This document shows positions 54,588-62,507 of a stretch of 64,000 nt of DNA, piece by piece. Position 1 is the first letter of the stretch; every line of letters begins with the position of its first letter. Below the pieces are notes generated by a model. The model did not search any database, was not told where the DNA came from, and worked only from the letters and a program-made list of their open reading frames with translations. Source of the DNA: Caldicellulosiruptoraceae bacterium PP1. Its GTDB lineage: Bacteria; Bacillota; Thermoanaerobacteria; Caldicellulosiruptorales; Caldicellulosiruptoraceae. A program made the position numbers and the translations under genes. The stretch is from contig JBGGOQ010000003.1 in the NCBI GenBank assembly GCA_041320695.1, positions 1 through 64,000 of the forward strand, in the 5' to 3' direction.

Positions 54588-54596
54588 TAATTTTAC

Positions 54597-54644
54597 AATA
54601 AAAAGGGGCGGTTTGCAAGAGAAATTTAATAAGTTGCCCCGCCC
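54597..54644 (-). terminator. Intrinsic terminator after the rubredoxin-like gene
   Basis: Minus-strand arms GGGCGG/CCGCCC, reinforced by inner GCAA/TTGC, followed by CTTTTTATT. The left arm is made by the last codons of the rubredoxin-like gene (Glu-Gly-Gly-Ala). Confidence 0.8.
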
Positions 54645-54787
54645 TCTTCATATATTTTTTTCAAAAGTTCTGCATCTACTTCACTTGCTTTTACAAAATG
54701 GTTTGGTTCTGCACCACAATATGGACATGGTGATTTTAAATCGGTAATTTCGAAACCACAAATTCCACACACATATCTTTCATCCAT
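54626..54787 (-). CDS. Small rubredoxin-like protein
   Basis: A 53-residue iron-binding protein with paired CxxC motifs (CGICG at residues 7-11 and CPYCG at 21-25), the spacing of the rubredoxin module found at the C-terminus of rubrerythrins. ATG behind AGGAGG. It lies 46 bp downstream of a stand-alone rubrerythrin-like diiron protein, so the two may together act as a split rubrerythrin (electron donor plus peroxide-reducing diiron unit) protecting an anaerobe from oxidants; that is inference. Confidence 0.88.
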   Translation of the reverse strand: MDERYVCGICGFEITDLKSPCPYCGAEPNHFVKASEVDAELLKKIYEEGGATY

Positions 54788-54833
54788 AAATATTTCCTCC
54801 TAAATTCTTTTGTAATAATTTTATACCCACTTT

Positions 54834-55340
54834 TTAAAACTTTTTATCATAAAAATCTTTTAGTAATTTTATATGTTTTTCTTCATCTAATATTATTCTT
54901 TCAAGCATTTTTTTAATATATTTATCATCTATCATTTCTATATGTTTCTTATAATTTCTTATTGCATCCTTTTCTGATTGAATATCAAGTTTTATCATAT
55001 CTTTTAGATCTCTATCGTAATTTACAAAATAGCCATTCCAGTATTGTCCATATGTTGTGTACGAACCTCTAAATTTTGGGGTTGCACCAAGTAGATAAAT
55101 AGTTACACCTAATAAGTCCAAATGCTTCATTTCAACTTGTGCTATTCCAATTATTAATTCAGCAAATTCTTTACTTTTAATATCAGTAATAAAATGTTGG
55201 TAAGAATATAAGCATATTGCAGTAAGCTCACTTCCATATCCCGCATAATCATCAAGCAAAAGTTCTGCATAATGTCTATTAGGCTCTTCTACTTTGGGTT
55301 CTGGATATGGTGCATCATATGCAAATTTTGACATATCCAT
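54834..55340 (-). CDS. Rubrerythrin/ferritin-like diiron protein
   Basis: A 168-residue four-helix-bundle protein. Diiron ligands can be proposed at E in GSELTAICLY, ExxH in VEMKH, E in SEKDAIRNY and ExxH in DEEKH. A tyrosine-rich insert (YTTYGQYWNGYFVNYDRD) lies between the helix pairs. This is the rubredoxin-less kind related to rubrerythrins and manganese-catalase-like proteins. The ATG at 55340 has GGAGGG 9 bases upstream; an earlier in-frame GTG would overlap that site. The gene heads the two-gene operon with the rubredoxin-like protein. Confidence 0.85.
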   Translation of the reverse strand: MDMSKFAYDAPYPEPKVEEPNRHYAELLLDDYAGYGSELTAICLYSYQHFITDIKSKEFAELIIGIAQVEMKHLDLLGVTIYLLGATPKFRGSYTTYGQYWNGYFVNYDRDLKDMIKLDIQSEKDAIRNYKKHIEMIDDKYIKKMLERIILDEEKHIKLLKDFYDKKF

Positions 55341-55467
55341 AAATCTATTTCCCTCCACTCATTATAAATGACTTTAATACATTATATTTTTGATAAGAGA
55401 TTTTGCTACTATATCTAAACAGTTAATATGTTCATAAAAAAATTAATAATTTTATATATTTTATATA

Positions 55468-55496
55468 TTGTTTAACACATATCATGCTTTTATAAT
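55468..55496 (+). promoter_or_regulatory. Candidate promoter of the HD-GYP gene
   Basis: TTGTTT, 17-bp spacer, perfect TATAAT, about 35 bp before the start of the HD gene. The -35 box is weak. Confidence 0.5.
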
Positions 55497-55532
55497 TAAC
55501 TTAAAAAGACCAATTAAGGAGCATATTTGTTA

Positions 55533-56711
55533 ATGAAAATTGAAGTAGGAAACCTCCTTTCAGCAATATCAATAGTTTTGGATATTGCTGAAGGAAGAAT
55601 TCAACATGCAACAAAAACTGCATATACAGCACTTAGAATTTCTCAAAAATTGAATATTGATGAATCGTTCAAAAAAAAGATCTATTATGCTTCTTTTCTA
55701 CATGATATTGGTATTAGTTTATCTACGTCTCAATTTTATAAAGCTCATGTTGATTTTAGCTTAGCTAAAAGTCATAGTGAAATTGGATATGAGGTTGTTA
55801 AAAAATTACCTCTTGACGAAGATATCTCAGAGTTAGTTAGATATCACCACGAAGCCTTTAATGGACAAGGACCATTTGGTTTATCTAATGGTGATATACC
55901 ATTTGGTTCTCAGATTATAACTTTAGCTGATCAATTAGAAATATATTATGATAAAAGTATTCCATATTACTTACAGGTTAATGAGATTGAAGAATGGATT
56001 GTGAAGAATAGAGGAGTTATATTTAATCCTGATATTGTAGATGCTTTTTTGGAAATTTCGTCTACAGATAAGTTTTGGCTTGACTTTGAAAATTCCAATT
56101 TAAGATATATAATAAATGACATTGCACCCAAAGGTGAGTTATATTTTGATTTAGAGAAAATGTCTCAATTTGCTCAAGCTATGTCAATAATTATTGATAA
56201 AAAAAGTTCATTTACAAATGAGCATTCAATAAATTTACAAAGTATTGCATATAAAATTGTTAAGGATTATGGTTTTGATTATGAAACATGTGAAAAAGTA
56301 AAAATTGCAGCATATTTACATGATATCGGTAAATTAGTTGTTCCAAATGAGATTTTAGACAAACCGGGTAACCTAACAAAAGAGGAATTTAATATTATCA
56401 AGTCGCATTCTTATTATACAAAAATAATTCTTAATCAGATTCCACCGTTTAATGGTGAAATAGCTGAATGGGCGGCAAATCATCACGAAAAGGTTGATGG
56501 AAGTGGATATCCTGAAAGGCTTGATGGTAAAAGTCTTAGCCTTTTAGACAGAATTATTGGAATTTCTGATGTGTACCAAGCCTTAACAGAGGATAGACCT
56601 TATAGAAAGGGGATGCCTCAAAGCAAAGCATTTGAAATAATACATGATATGGTAAAAAATAATAAATTTTATAGTGAGGAATTCGAACTATTGAAAAAAG
56701 CGGTAAGCTAA
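55533..56711 (+). CDS. Tandem HD-domain protein with C-terminal HD-GYP phosphodiesterase
   Basis: A 392-residue cytoplasmic protein with two HD domains. The N-terminal one (about 10-160) keeps FLHDIG and VRYHHEAFNGQGP; the C-terminal one (about 205-390) has AYLHDIGKLVVP and NHHEKVDGSGYPERL, matching the HD-GYP signature HHE-x-x-D-G-x-G-Y-P. HD-GYP enzymes hydrolyse c-di-GMP; the N-terminal copy lacks the full GYP loop and may be regulatory. AAGGAG precedes the start; ATG 55533 or TTG 55527 are both possible. Its stop lies within an inverted repeat shared with the convergent histidine kinase gene. Confidence 0.9.
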   Translation: MKIEVGNLLSAISIVLDIAEGRIQHATKTAYTALRISQKLNIDESFKKKIYYASFLHDIGISLSTSQFYKAHVDFSLAKSHSEIGYEVVKKLPLDEDISELVRYHHEAFNGQGPFGLSNGDIPFGSQIITLADQLEIYYDKSIPYYLQVNEIEEWIVKNRGVIFNPDIVDAFLEISSTDKFWLDFENSNLRYIINDIAPKGELYFDLEKMSQFAQAMSIIIDKKSSFTNEHSINLQSIAYKIVKDYGFDYETCEKVKIAAYLHDIGKLVVPNEILDKPGNLTKEEFNIIKSHSYYTKIILNQIPPFNGEIAEWAANHHEKVDGSGYPERLDGKSLSLLDRIIGISDVYQALTEDRPYRKGMPQSKAFEIIHDMVKNNKFYSEEFELLKKAVS

Positions 56712-56723
56712 TTACTTACCGCT
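56693..56723 (-). terminator. Terminator of the histidine kinase gene, inside the HD-GYP gene end
   Basis: Nine-base arms AGCGGTAAG (56699-56707) and CTTACCGCT (56715-56723) around a 7-nt loop that holds both convergent stop codons. On the minus strand a T-run (56694-56699) follows; on the plus strand there is none. Confidence 0.7.
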
Positions 56724-58078
56724 ATAACTTTACCTATTATTACGAATAATGCTCCACCATTTTTATTGTTTTCAGCTTTTATTTCCATATTGTGCTTTTC
56801 AATAATTGTTTTTGATATTGATAAACCTAATCCACTTTCACCTCTTGAACCTTTATAAAACCTTTCGAATATCTTATCAACATCTTTATCTAAAAAACCA
56901 GGACCATCATCAATAATTTTTAAATTAAATTTACCATTAATTACCTGTACATCAATATCAATCCTTGATTTTGCATACCTTATACAATTACTAAGAATAT
57001 TTATTATTGCTTCTGAAAACTTTTCTTTGTCAGCATAGATAAAAATTTTATCCTTCGGGTTAAATGTTACTTCAATATCTTTCAAGAAAATTATACCTTC
57101 AATATTTATTAATACATCAAAAATTAGGTCATTCAAATCAACTTGTTCAAACCTAAAAACTTCTTTAAGCGATTCAATTTTTGAAAGATTAATTATTTGA
57201 TTAATAATATTTTTTAATTTATCTACTTGCCTTATAATAACATTTAGACCATCTATATGAACTGAATTATCTGTTTCTGTTTTTATCATTTCAGCATACC
57301 CTCTTATTGAAGTAAGAGGGGTTTTTAACTCATGTGAAACATTTTGTAAAAATCTTTTTTGGGACTCATTATATAAATTTATCTTATCAATTAATTTGTT
57401 ATATTCCTCTGCAATAATACCTATCTCATCCTTTGATTTTACGTCAACCTTTTTTTCAAAATTCAGATTTTTTGCTTCAATTATTGCGTTTCTTAATTTT
57501 ATAATATTTTTTATAAGATTTCTTGACATCAAAGCTGCAATAACAATTGACATAATTAATGAAATAATAATTGATTGAATAAGAATATATAAAAACTTCT
57601 TTTCAAAGTTTGTAATTACTGATAGATCACTTATTATCAAAACATCAAAAGAATCTATTTTATCATTTTTGTAAAGTGTAAATAATTTTTTATCTTCATT
57701 AAGATAATCAACTAAATTAAAGTATCCAAATTGGTCAAGATATTTGTTGTATAAATTTATTATTTTTAATCTTCCTTCATTAGTTAGTTGCTTATTGGAG
57801 AACTCAATACTTCTATCATGACTTATAATAACTATATAATCATCCATCCACTTAAATCCATGCTTTGAAAAAAAACTCCTCACTTGTGATATAGAAAAAA
57901 CTTCCTTTGTGTTTTTTTCATATACTAATTCAATCATTTTAGATATTGTTATATTTTCATCGATAATCTGTTGTATCAGTTGTTCTTTGTAATTAGAATA
58001 AAATAAAAAGCCGAAAAATAAAAATATAAATAATATTAGAATAATCATTGAAAGGAATATTCTAATTTGTATCTTCAT
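56708..58078 (-). CDS. Sensor histidine kinase
   Basis: A 456-residue membrane kinase. Two membrane helices (about residues 5-28 and 165-190) flank an extracytoplasmic sensor domain. A HAMP linker follows, then HisKA with FLQNVSHELKTPLTSIRGY (phosphoacceptor His) and HATPase_c with NILSNCIRYAK, DDGPGF and SGLGLSI. The ATG at 58078 overlaps the response regulator gene by 17 bases. The pair is of the OmpR/PhoR type; the signal is unknown. Confidence 0.95.
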   Translation of the reverse strand: MKIQIRIFLSMIILILFIFLFFGFLFYSNYKEQLIQQIIDENITISKMIELVYEKNTKEVFSISQVRSFFSKHGFKWMDDYIVIISHDRSIEFSNKQLTNEGRLKIINLYNKYLDQFGYFNLVDYLNEDKKLFTLYKNDKIDSFDVLIISDLSVITNFEKKFLYILIQSIIISLIMSIVIAALMSRNLIKNIIKLRNAIIEAKNLNFEKKVDVKSKDEIGIIAEEYNKLIDKINLYNESQKRFLQNVSHELKTPLTSIRGYAEMIKTETDNSVHIDGLNVIIRQVDKLKNIINQIINLSKIESLKEVFRFEQVDLNDLIFDVLINIEGIIFLKDIEVTFNPKDKIFIYADKEKFSEAIINILSNCIRYAKSRIDIDVQVINGKFNLKIIDDGPGFLDKDVDKIFERFYKGSRGESGLGLSISKTIIEKHNMEIKAENNKNGGALFVIIGKVIAVSN

Positions 58079-58769
58079 CTTTTTTCTCCTCAAGTCTATA
58101 CCCTAGTCCCCACATTGTCTTTATTTCTATAGGAACATTCTGAGCATTTAATTTTTTCCTTATTCTTTTGATAACATCATCAACCATTCTTTCATCATAA
58201 AGCGATGGATCTCCCCAGACGTTCTCTAATATAAAGCTTCTTTTGAGAACCTTATCCCTTTCAGAATATAATAAATAAAACACTTCATATTCTTTTGGAG
58301 TAAAATTTAGTTCCTCACCTATGTAATTAACTACTTTCTTTTTTTGATCAATCTCCAAACCTTTTATTTCTATGCTTTCATCATTTGGCTTTTTAATATC
58401 ACCACTTGTTCTTCTCAATGTTTTTCTAATACGTGCTTCTAATTCTGCTAAGGAGAATGGCTTTGACATATAATCGTCACTTCCTAATTCAAGCCCCAAA
58501 ACTTTATCAAATTCCTCACTTTTTGCTGAAAGCATAATAACTGGGACTTGGCTTGTTTTCCTAAGTTCTCTTAAGACCTCATATCCATCAACATCAGGTA
58601 GCATAATATCAAGAATCACTAAATCTGGCTGTTCTTTATAAAAAGTAATTAAAAATGAGGATGCATTTTCAAAGCATTTAACTATATAGCCTCTTTGAGA
58701 TAAAAAAGTGCTTACAAAATTAAGAATTTCCTTTTCATCATCAACTATATATATAATATGTTTATACAT
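58062..58769 (-). CDS. OmpR-family response regulator
   Basis: A 235-residue two-domain regulator. The receiver has acidic residues DDEKE, phospho-acceptor Asp in LVILDIMLPDVDGY and Lys in DDYMSKPFSL. The winged-helix DNA-binding domain includes LNFTPKEYEVFYLLYSERD and ERMVDDVIKRIRKKL. Targets cannot be inferred; no adjacent transporter or resistance gene suggests one. Confidence 0.96.
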   Translation of the reverse strand: MYKHIIYIVDDEKEILNFVSTFLSQRGYIVKCFENASSFLITFYKEQPDLVILDIMLPDVDGYEVLRELRKTSQVPVIMLSAKSEEFDKVLGLELGSDDYMSKPFSLAELEARIRKTLRRTSGDIKKPNDESIEIKGLEIDQKKKVVNYIGEELNFTPKEYEVFYLLYSERDKVLKRSFILENVWGDPSLYDERMVDDVIKRIRKKLNAQNVPIEIKTMWGLGYRLEEKKDEDTN

Positions 58770-58808
58770 TTTTTCACTCCTAAATTAAGTGAATTATCCA
58801 AAAATAAT

Positions 58809-59375
58809 CTATTTAAAGCATTTAACCAAATAAAAATAATCATTGATAACATAAAAATTACAATCTGAAAAACCACATGTTTTTAATAAATTAATACATT
58901 CATCAATATCAATTCTTTCTTCAAAACGTGGTCCAAATGTTGTTTCTTTTTTCTGCCATTCTATAATAAACAATACTCCATTACTTTTGAGAATTCTTTT
59001 TGCTTCATCTAAAAATCTTCTTTTATCTTCGATTTCATGCAAAACATTAGCAATTAGTGCATAATCAGCTATATCATCTTCTATAATAAAATTATACTCT
59101 TTAGAAAGAATAAATTCTATGTTATTTATACCTTCTTTAGCTACTTTTTCTGATAACACCAATAACATATCATTATCTACATCAATAGCAAAAACTTTTC
59201 CTTCTTCCCCTATCATTTTTGCTATAGGAATTGAAAAATATCCCGTTCCACATCCTATATCAGCTAGTATCTTACCTCTAGAAATATTAAATAATGGTAG
59301 AATTTGATCTGGATTTAATATCTTTTTCCTTTCATCAGAATCTAATCTTTTAGCTTTTTCAATATTTTTTGACAC
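58809..59375 (-). CDS. SAM-dependent methyltransferase (UbiE-like, class I)
   Basis: A 188-residue class I methyltransferase. Motif I is ADIGCGTGYFSIPIAKMIG, with VFAIDVDNDML as motif II and YALIANVLHEIEDKRRFLDEAKRIL as the later motif. The pattern resembles small UbiE/Methyltransf_11 enzymes; substrate unknown. Start is GTG with AAGAGGTGG upstream. It is separated by 39 bp from the response regulator and by a terminator from the M18 peptidase gene. Confidence 0.88.
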   Translation of the reverse strand: MSKNIEKAKRLDSDERKKILNPDQILPLFNISRGKILADIGCGTGYFSIPIAKMIGEEGKVFAIDVDNDMLLVLSEKVAKEGINNIEFILSKEYNFIIEDDIADYALIANVLHEIEDKRRFLDEAKRILKSNGVLFIIEWQKKETTFGPRFEERIDIDECINLLKTCGFSDCNFYVINDYFYLVKCFK

Positions 59376-59392
59376 TTCAATCCACCTCTTTA

Positions 59393-59437
59393 CTAAAAAT
59401 AAAAGTTTAGCAAGCTACGTAAAAAATAGCTTGCTAA
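59393..59437 (-). terminator. Intrinsic terminator after the M18 aminopeptidase gene
   Basis: Arms TTAGCAAGCTA/TAGCTTGCTAA (59407-59417 with 59427-59437) with a 9-nt loop; on the minus strand ACTTTTATTTTTA follows. Confidence 0.8.
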
Positions 59438-59443
59438 TAAAAA

Positions 59444-60862
59444 TTAAAACTCCCTTAAAAATTCTTTATAAAATCTATAAGCCATATATATATCTACCTT
59501 ACTTGTAATTTCAAATGTTGAATGCATTGATAAAACTGGAACACCAGAATCAATTACATTTATCATTTTTCTTGCTATAAAGAGTGCTATTGTTCCACCG
59601 CCACCTTGGTCAACCTTACCAAGAAGACCTGTCTGCCAACATATATTGTGTTTGTTTAAAAAGTTTCTAACTTTGCCTACATATTCTGCATTAGCATCTG
59701 AGCCACTATATTTGCCTCTAACGCCTGTATATTTTTCTATTGTAACACCCTTACCTACAAAAGACGCATTAAGTTTATCAAAAACGCCTTCATGGTTAGG
59801 ATCAACAGCTCCTGCTACATCTGCTGAAAGTGCGTTTGAATTTTCGTAGCATTCATATAAATCAAATAAATCAGTATATCTTCCTGTTAGCTTTAATATT
59901 CTGACAATTGAATTATCTAAGAAATTGGCTTCTGCACTTGTGATACCAACACTACCTATCTCTTCTTTGTCAACAAGAAATACAACTGATGTCTTTTGTG
60001 GAACATCTTCTAAATCAAAAAGAGCTTTCATTGCTAAATATGCACAGACTCTATCATCCTGCCCATATGCACCAACAAGGCCTCTATCAAATCCAACATC
60101 CCTTGCTTTTGCTGCAGGAACTATTTCAATTTCTGCTGAAATAAGATCCTCTTCACAAATACCATAATAATCTGATAGTATTTTTAGTATGTTAAGCTTT
60201 ACTCTTTCCTTAACCTCTTTATCTGGATAAGGAATTGAGCCTATTAAAATATTTAAATTTTCAGCCGGAATAACTTCTGATGCCTTCTTTTGCATTTGTT
60301 CAGATGATAAATGAATTAATAAGTCGGTTATATAAAATATAGGATCATTTTCATCTTCGCCAATCTTTATATTAACAGTGGTTCCATCAGATTTTACAAC
60401 AACGCCATGAATAGCTAAAGGAACATTTACCCAATGAAATTTTTTTATTCCACCATAGTAATGGGTTTTTAAAAAAGCTAAATCATTAGACTCATAAACT
60501 GGCTTTGGCTTCAAATCAAGTCTTGGTGAATCAATATGTGCACCAATTAAATTAATACCTTGATTAAGCGGCTCTTTTCCAATGACAGCAAGAATAATAT
60601 TTTTACCTTTGTTAACAAAATAAACCTTATCTCCTTCACACATCTTATCATATGAATGATAGTCTTTAAAACCGTGCTGCTTAGCTAATTTAACAATATA
60701 ATCAACTGTTTCTCTTTCTGTTTTACATTCATTTAAAAATGTCTTATAATCATTAGCAATTTTATAAAGCTTTTCTTTTTGCTCTTCATCAATTGTGTCC
60801 CAAGCATTTTTATTTTTTAGGCTAAGTTCCTCAAAGAGTTTTTGACCTTCAGTTTGACTCAT
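59444..60862 (-). CDS. M18-family aminopeptidase (aminopeptidase I)
   Basis: A 472-residue zinc aminopeptidase. Metal and catalytic segments are IGAHIDSPRLDLKP, GQDDRVCAYLAMKALFD, VDKEEIGSVGITSAE and the final MHSTFEITSKVD. This clostridial branch belongs to the larger LAP4-like M18 proteins acting on N-terminal acidic or neutral residues of peptides in the cytosol. ATG behind GGAGGAA. Monocistronic, divergent from the Nramp gene. Confidence 0.95.
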   Translation of the reverse strand: MSQTEGQKLFEELSLKNKNAWDTIDEEQKEKLYKIANDYKTFLNECKTERETVDYIVKLAKQHGFKDYHSYDKMCEGDKVYFVNKGKNIILAVIGKEPLNQGINLIGAHIDSPRLDLKPKPVYESNDLAFLKTHYYGGIKKFHWVNVPLAIHGVVVKSDGTTVNIKIGEDENDPIFYITDLLIHLSSEQMQKKASEVIPAENLNILIGSIPYPDKEVKERVKLNILKILSDYYGICEEDLISAEIEIVPAAKARDVGFDRGLVGAYGQDDRVCAYLAMKALFDLEDVPQKTSVVFLVDKEEIGSVGITSAEANFLDNSIVRILKLTGRYTDLFDLYECYENSNALSADVAGAVDPNHEGVFDKLNASFVGKGVTIEKYTGVRGKYSGSDANAEYVGKVRNFLNKHNICWQTGLLGKVDQGGGGTIALFIARKMINVIDSGVPVLSMHSTFEITSKVDIYMAYRFYKEFLREF

Positions 60863-61020
60863 ATAACTTTCCTCCCTAATACTTAATTAAGCATTTATTA
60901 TATTAACATATTTTTTTATTTAACTGCACTAACTTTTTTGATATTTTTCTTTCAATTTTTTTGGCACAAGAAAACTTTATATAATAAAATAATAATATAT
61001 CAATTAGTAAGGAGATAACA

Positions 61021-62265
61021 ATGAAGAAAAGAAAATTACATACACCAAAACATACTGCACTTGATTTTATTAAATATATTGGACCAGGACTTTTAGTAAC
61101 AGTCGGTTTTATTGACCCAGGAAATTGGGCTGCTAATGTATCAGCAGGAGCATCTTATGGATATAAACTATTATGGGTTGTTACTCTTTCTACTATAATG
61201 TTAATCATATTACAACACAATGCGGCACATCTTGGTATAGCTTCTGGTTATTGTTTAGCTGAAGCCTCTACAATTTATCTCAATAAATATCTTTCCAATT
61301 TTATTTTATCAACAGCTATTCTTTCTGCTATATCTACAGCTATGGCAGAAATACTTGGTGCGTGCATTGCATTAAAAATGCTTTTTAATATACCAATAAA
61401 GATAGGTATTTTTTTAATAGTCCCTCTTATTCTTATTATGTTACTTACAAATTCATATAAAAAATTAGAAAGATGGATTATTGCTTTTGTTTCACTTATT
61501 GGACTCTCATTTGTGTTTGAACTATTTCTTGTAGATATTTCATTGAATCAAACTTTTAAAGGTGTGTTTATCCCTAACATCCCAAATGGTTCTTTAGTAA
61601 TTATTATGAGTATTTTGGGAAGTGTTGTAATGCCCCACAATTTATTTTTACACTCTGAAGTTATACAGAGCCGTCAATGGAATAAAGAAGATGAAATAGT
61701 AATAAAGCATCAATTAAAATACGAGTTTTACGATACTCTTTTTTCAATGTTAATCGGCTGGGCAATAAACAGTAGTATGATAATAATTTCAGCATCTGTT
61801 TTTTATAAAAATCATATTGTTGTTTCAAATTTAGAACAAGCTCAATTGCTATTAAAACCTTATGCAGGAAATTTATCTTCATTAATTTTTGCCATATCAC
61901 TACTCTTAGCAGGTATTGCGTCATGTATAACTGCAGGTATTAGTGGTGGTTCAATATTCTCTGGTATTTTTAAAGAACCGTATGATATCAAGGACATTCA
62001 TTCAAAAATAGGTGTTTTATTAACTTTAGTCCCTGCTGGACTAATAATACTCTTTATTAATAATCCATTTAATGGATTAATTATTTCTCAAATGCTACTA
62101 AGTATTCAATTACCTATAACAATATTGCTTCAAATATATTTAACATCCTCAAAAAAAGTTATGGGTAAATTTAAAAATTCAAAAGTTGATAATATACTCC
62201 TTGTTATTGTTGCTTTTATAGTTATCGGATTAAATATTTATCTACTTTTAGATAGCATCTTGTGA
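61021..62265 (+). CDS. Nramp-family divalent metal transporter
   Basis: A 414-residue membrane protein with about eleven helices. The first helix carries the metal-binding DPGN motif (FIDPGNWAANVSAGA) and the sixth the MPH motif (VMPHNLFLHSEVIQ), both hallmarks of proton-coupled Mn2+/Fe2+ Nramp carriers. Both methionine and aspartate metal ligands are kept, so transition metals rather than Mg2+ are likely. AAGGAGA precedes the ATG; a TTGGCA-18 bp-TAAAAT promoter candidate lies at about 60960-60989. Monocistronic. Confidence 0.92.
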   Translation: MKKRKLHTPKHTALDFIKYIGPGLLVTVGFIDPGNWAANVSAGASYGYKLLWVVTLSTIMLIILQHNAAHLGIASGYCLAEASTIYLNKYLSNFILSTAILSAISTAMAEILGACIALKMLFNIPIKIGIFLIVPLILIMLLTNSYKKLERWIIAFVSLIGLSFVFELFLVDISLNQTFKGVFIPNIPNGSLVIIMSILGSVVMPHNLFLHSEVIQSRQWNKEDEIVIKHQLKYEFYDTLFSMLIGWAINSSMIIISASVFYKNHIVVSNLEQAQLLLKPYAGNLSSLIFAISLLLAGIASCITAGISGGSIFSGIFKEPYDIKDIHSKIGVLLTLVPAGLIILFINNPFNGLIISQMLLSIQLPITILLQIYLTSSKKVMGKFKNSKVDNILLVIVAFIVIGLNIYLLLDSIL

Positions 62266-62274
62266 ATACTAATT

Positions 62275-62310
62275 TAGCTCCCTTCTTATTTGGGAGCTAT
62301 CTATTTTTAT
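62275..62310 (+). terminator. Intrinsic terminator after the Nramp gene
   Basis: Arms TAGCTCCC/GGGAGCTA with a 9-nt loop, then TCTATTTTTAT. The right arm ends in the stop codon of the convergent small Cys-rich gene. Confidence 0.85.
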
Positions 62311-62494
62311 AATCCTTTATAAAGTTTTCGATAGATCTATCATATGTTTTCTCTGCCTCTTTTGAAAAGTAGCATGCAGGAAGTTCACCATTTTTTCTGT
62401 GATAATGTAAACACTCACAACATTTTCCCCTACGTGAACAAGATGAATATGTGCATGTGCAAATATTTAGATTTTTATTAACAACACACTCCAA
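62297..62494 (-). CDS. Small cysteine-rich protein (DUF6485-like)
   Basis: A 65-residue protein with seven cysteines, in the order [20 protein letters not shown] then LPACYF, ending with a conserved helix ([15 protein letters not shown]). It matches the pattern of a small uncharacterised clostridial family (recalled as DUF6485). The cysteine spacing suggests metal or Fe-S binding; function unknown. TTG start with AAGGGGG upstream, 13 bp downstream of the radical SAM gene, so probably co-transcribed with it. Confidence 0.8.
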   Translation of the reverse strand: MECVVNKNLNICTCTYSSCSRRGKCCECLHYHRKNGELPACYFSKEAEKTYDRSIENFIKDYKNR

Positions 62495-62507
62495 AAAGAA
62501 AACCCCC

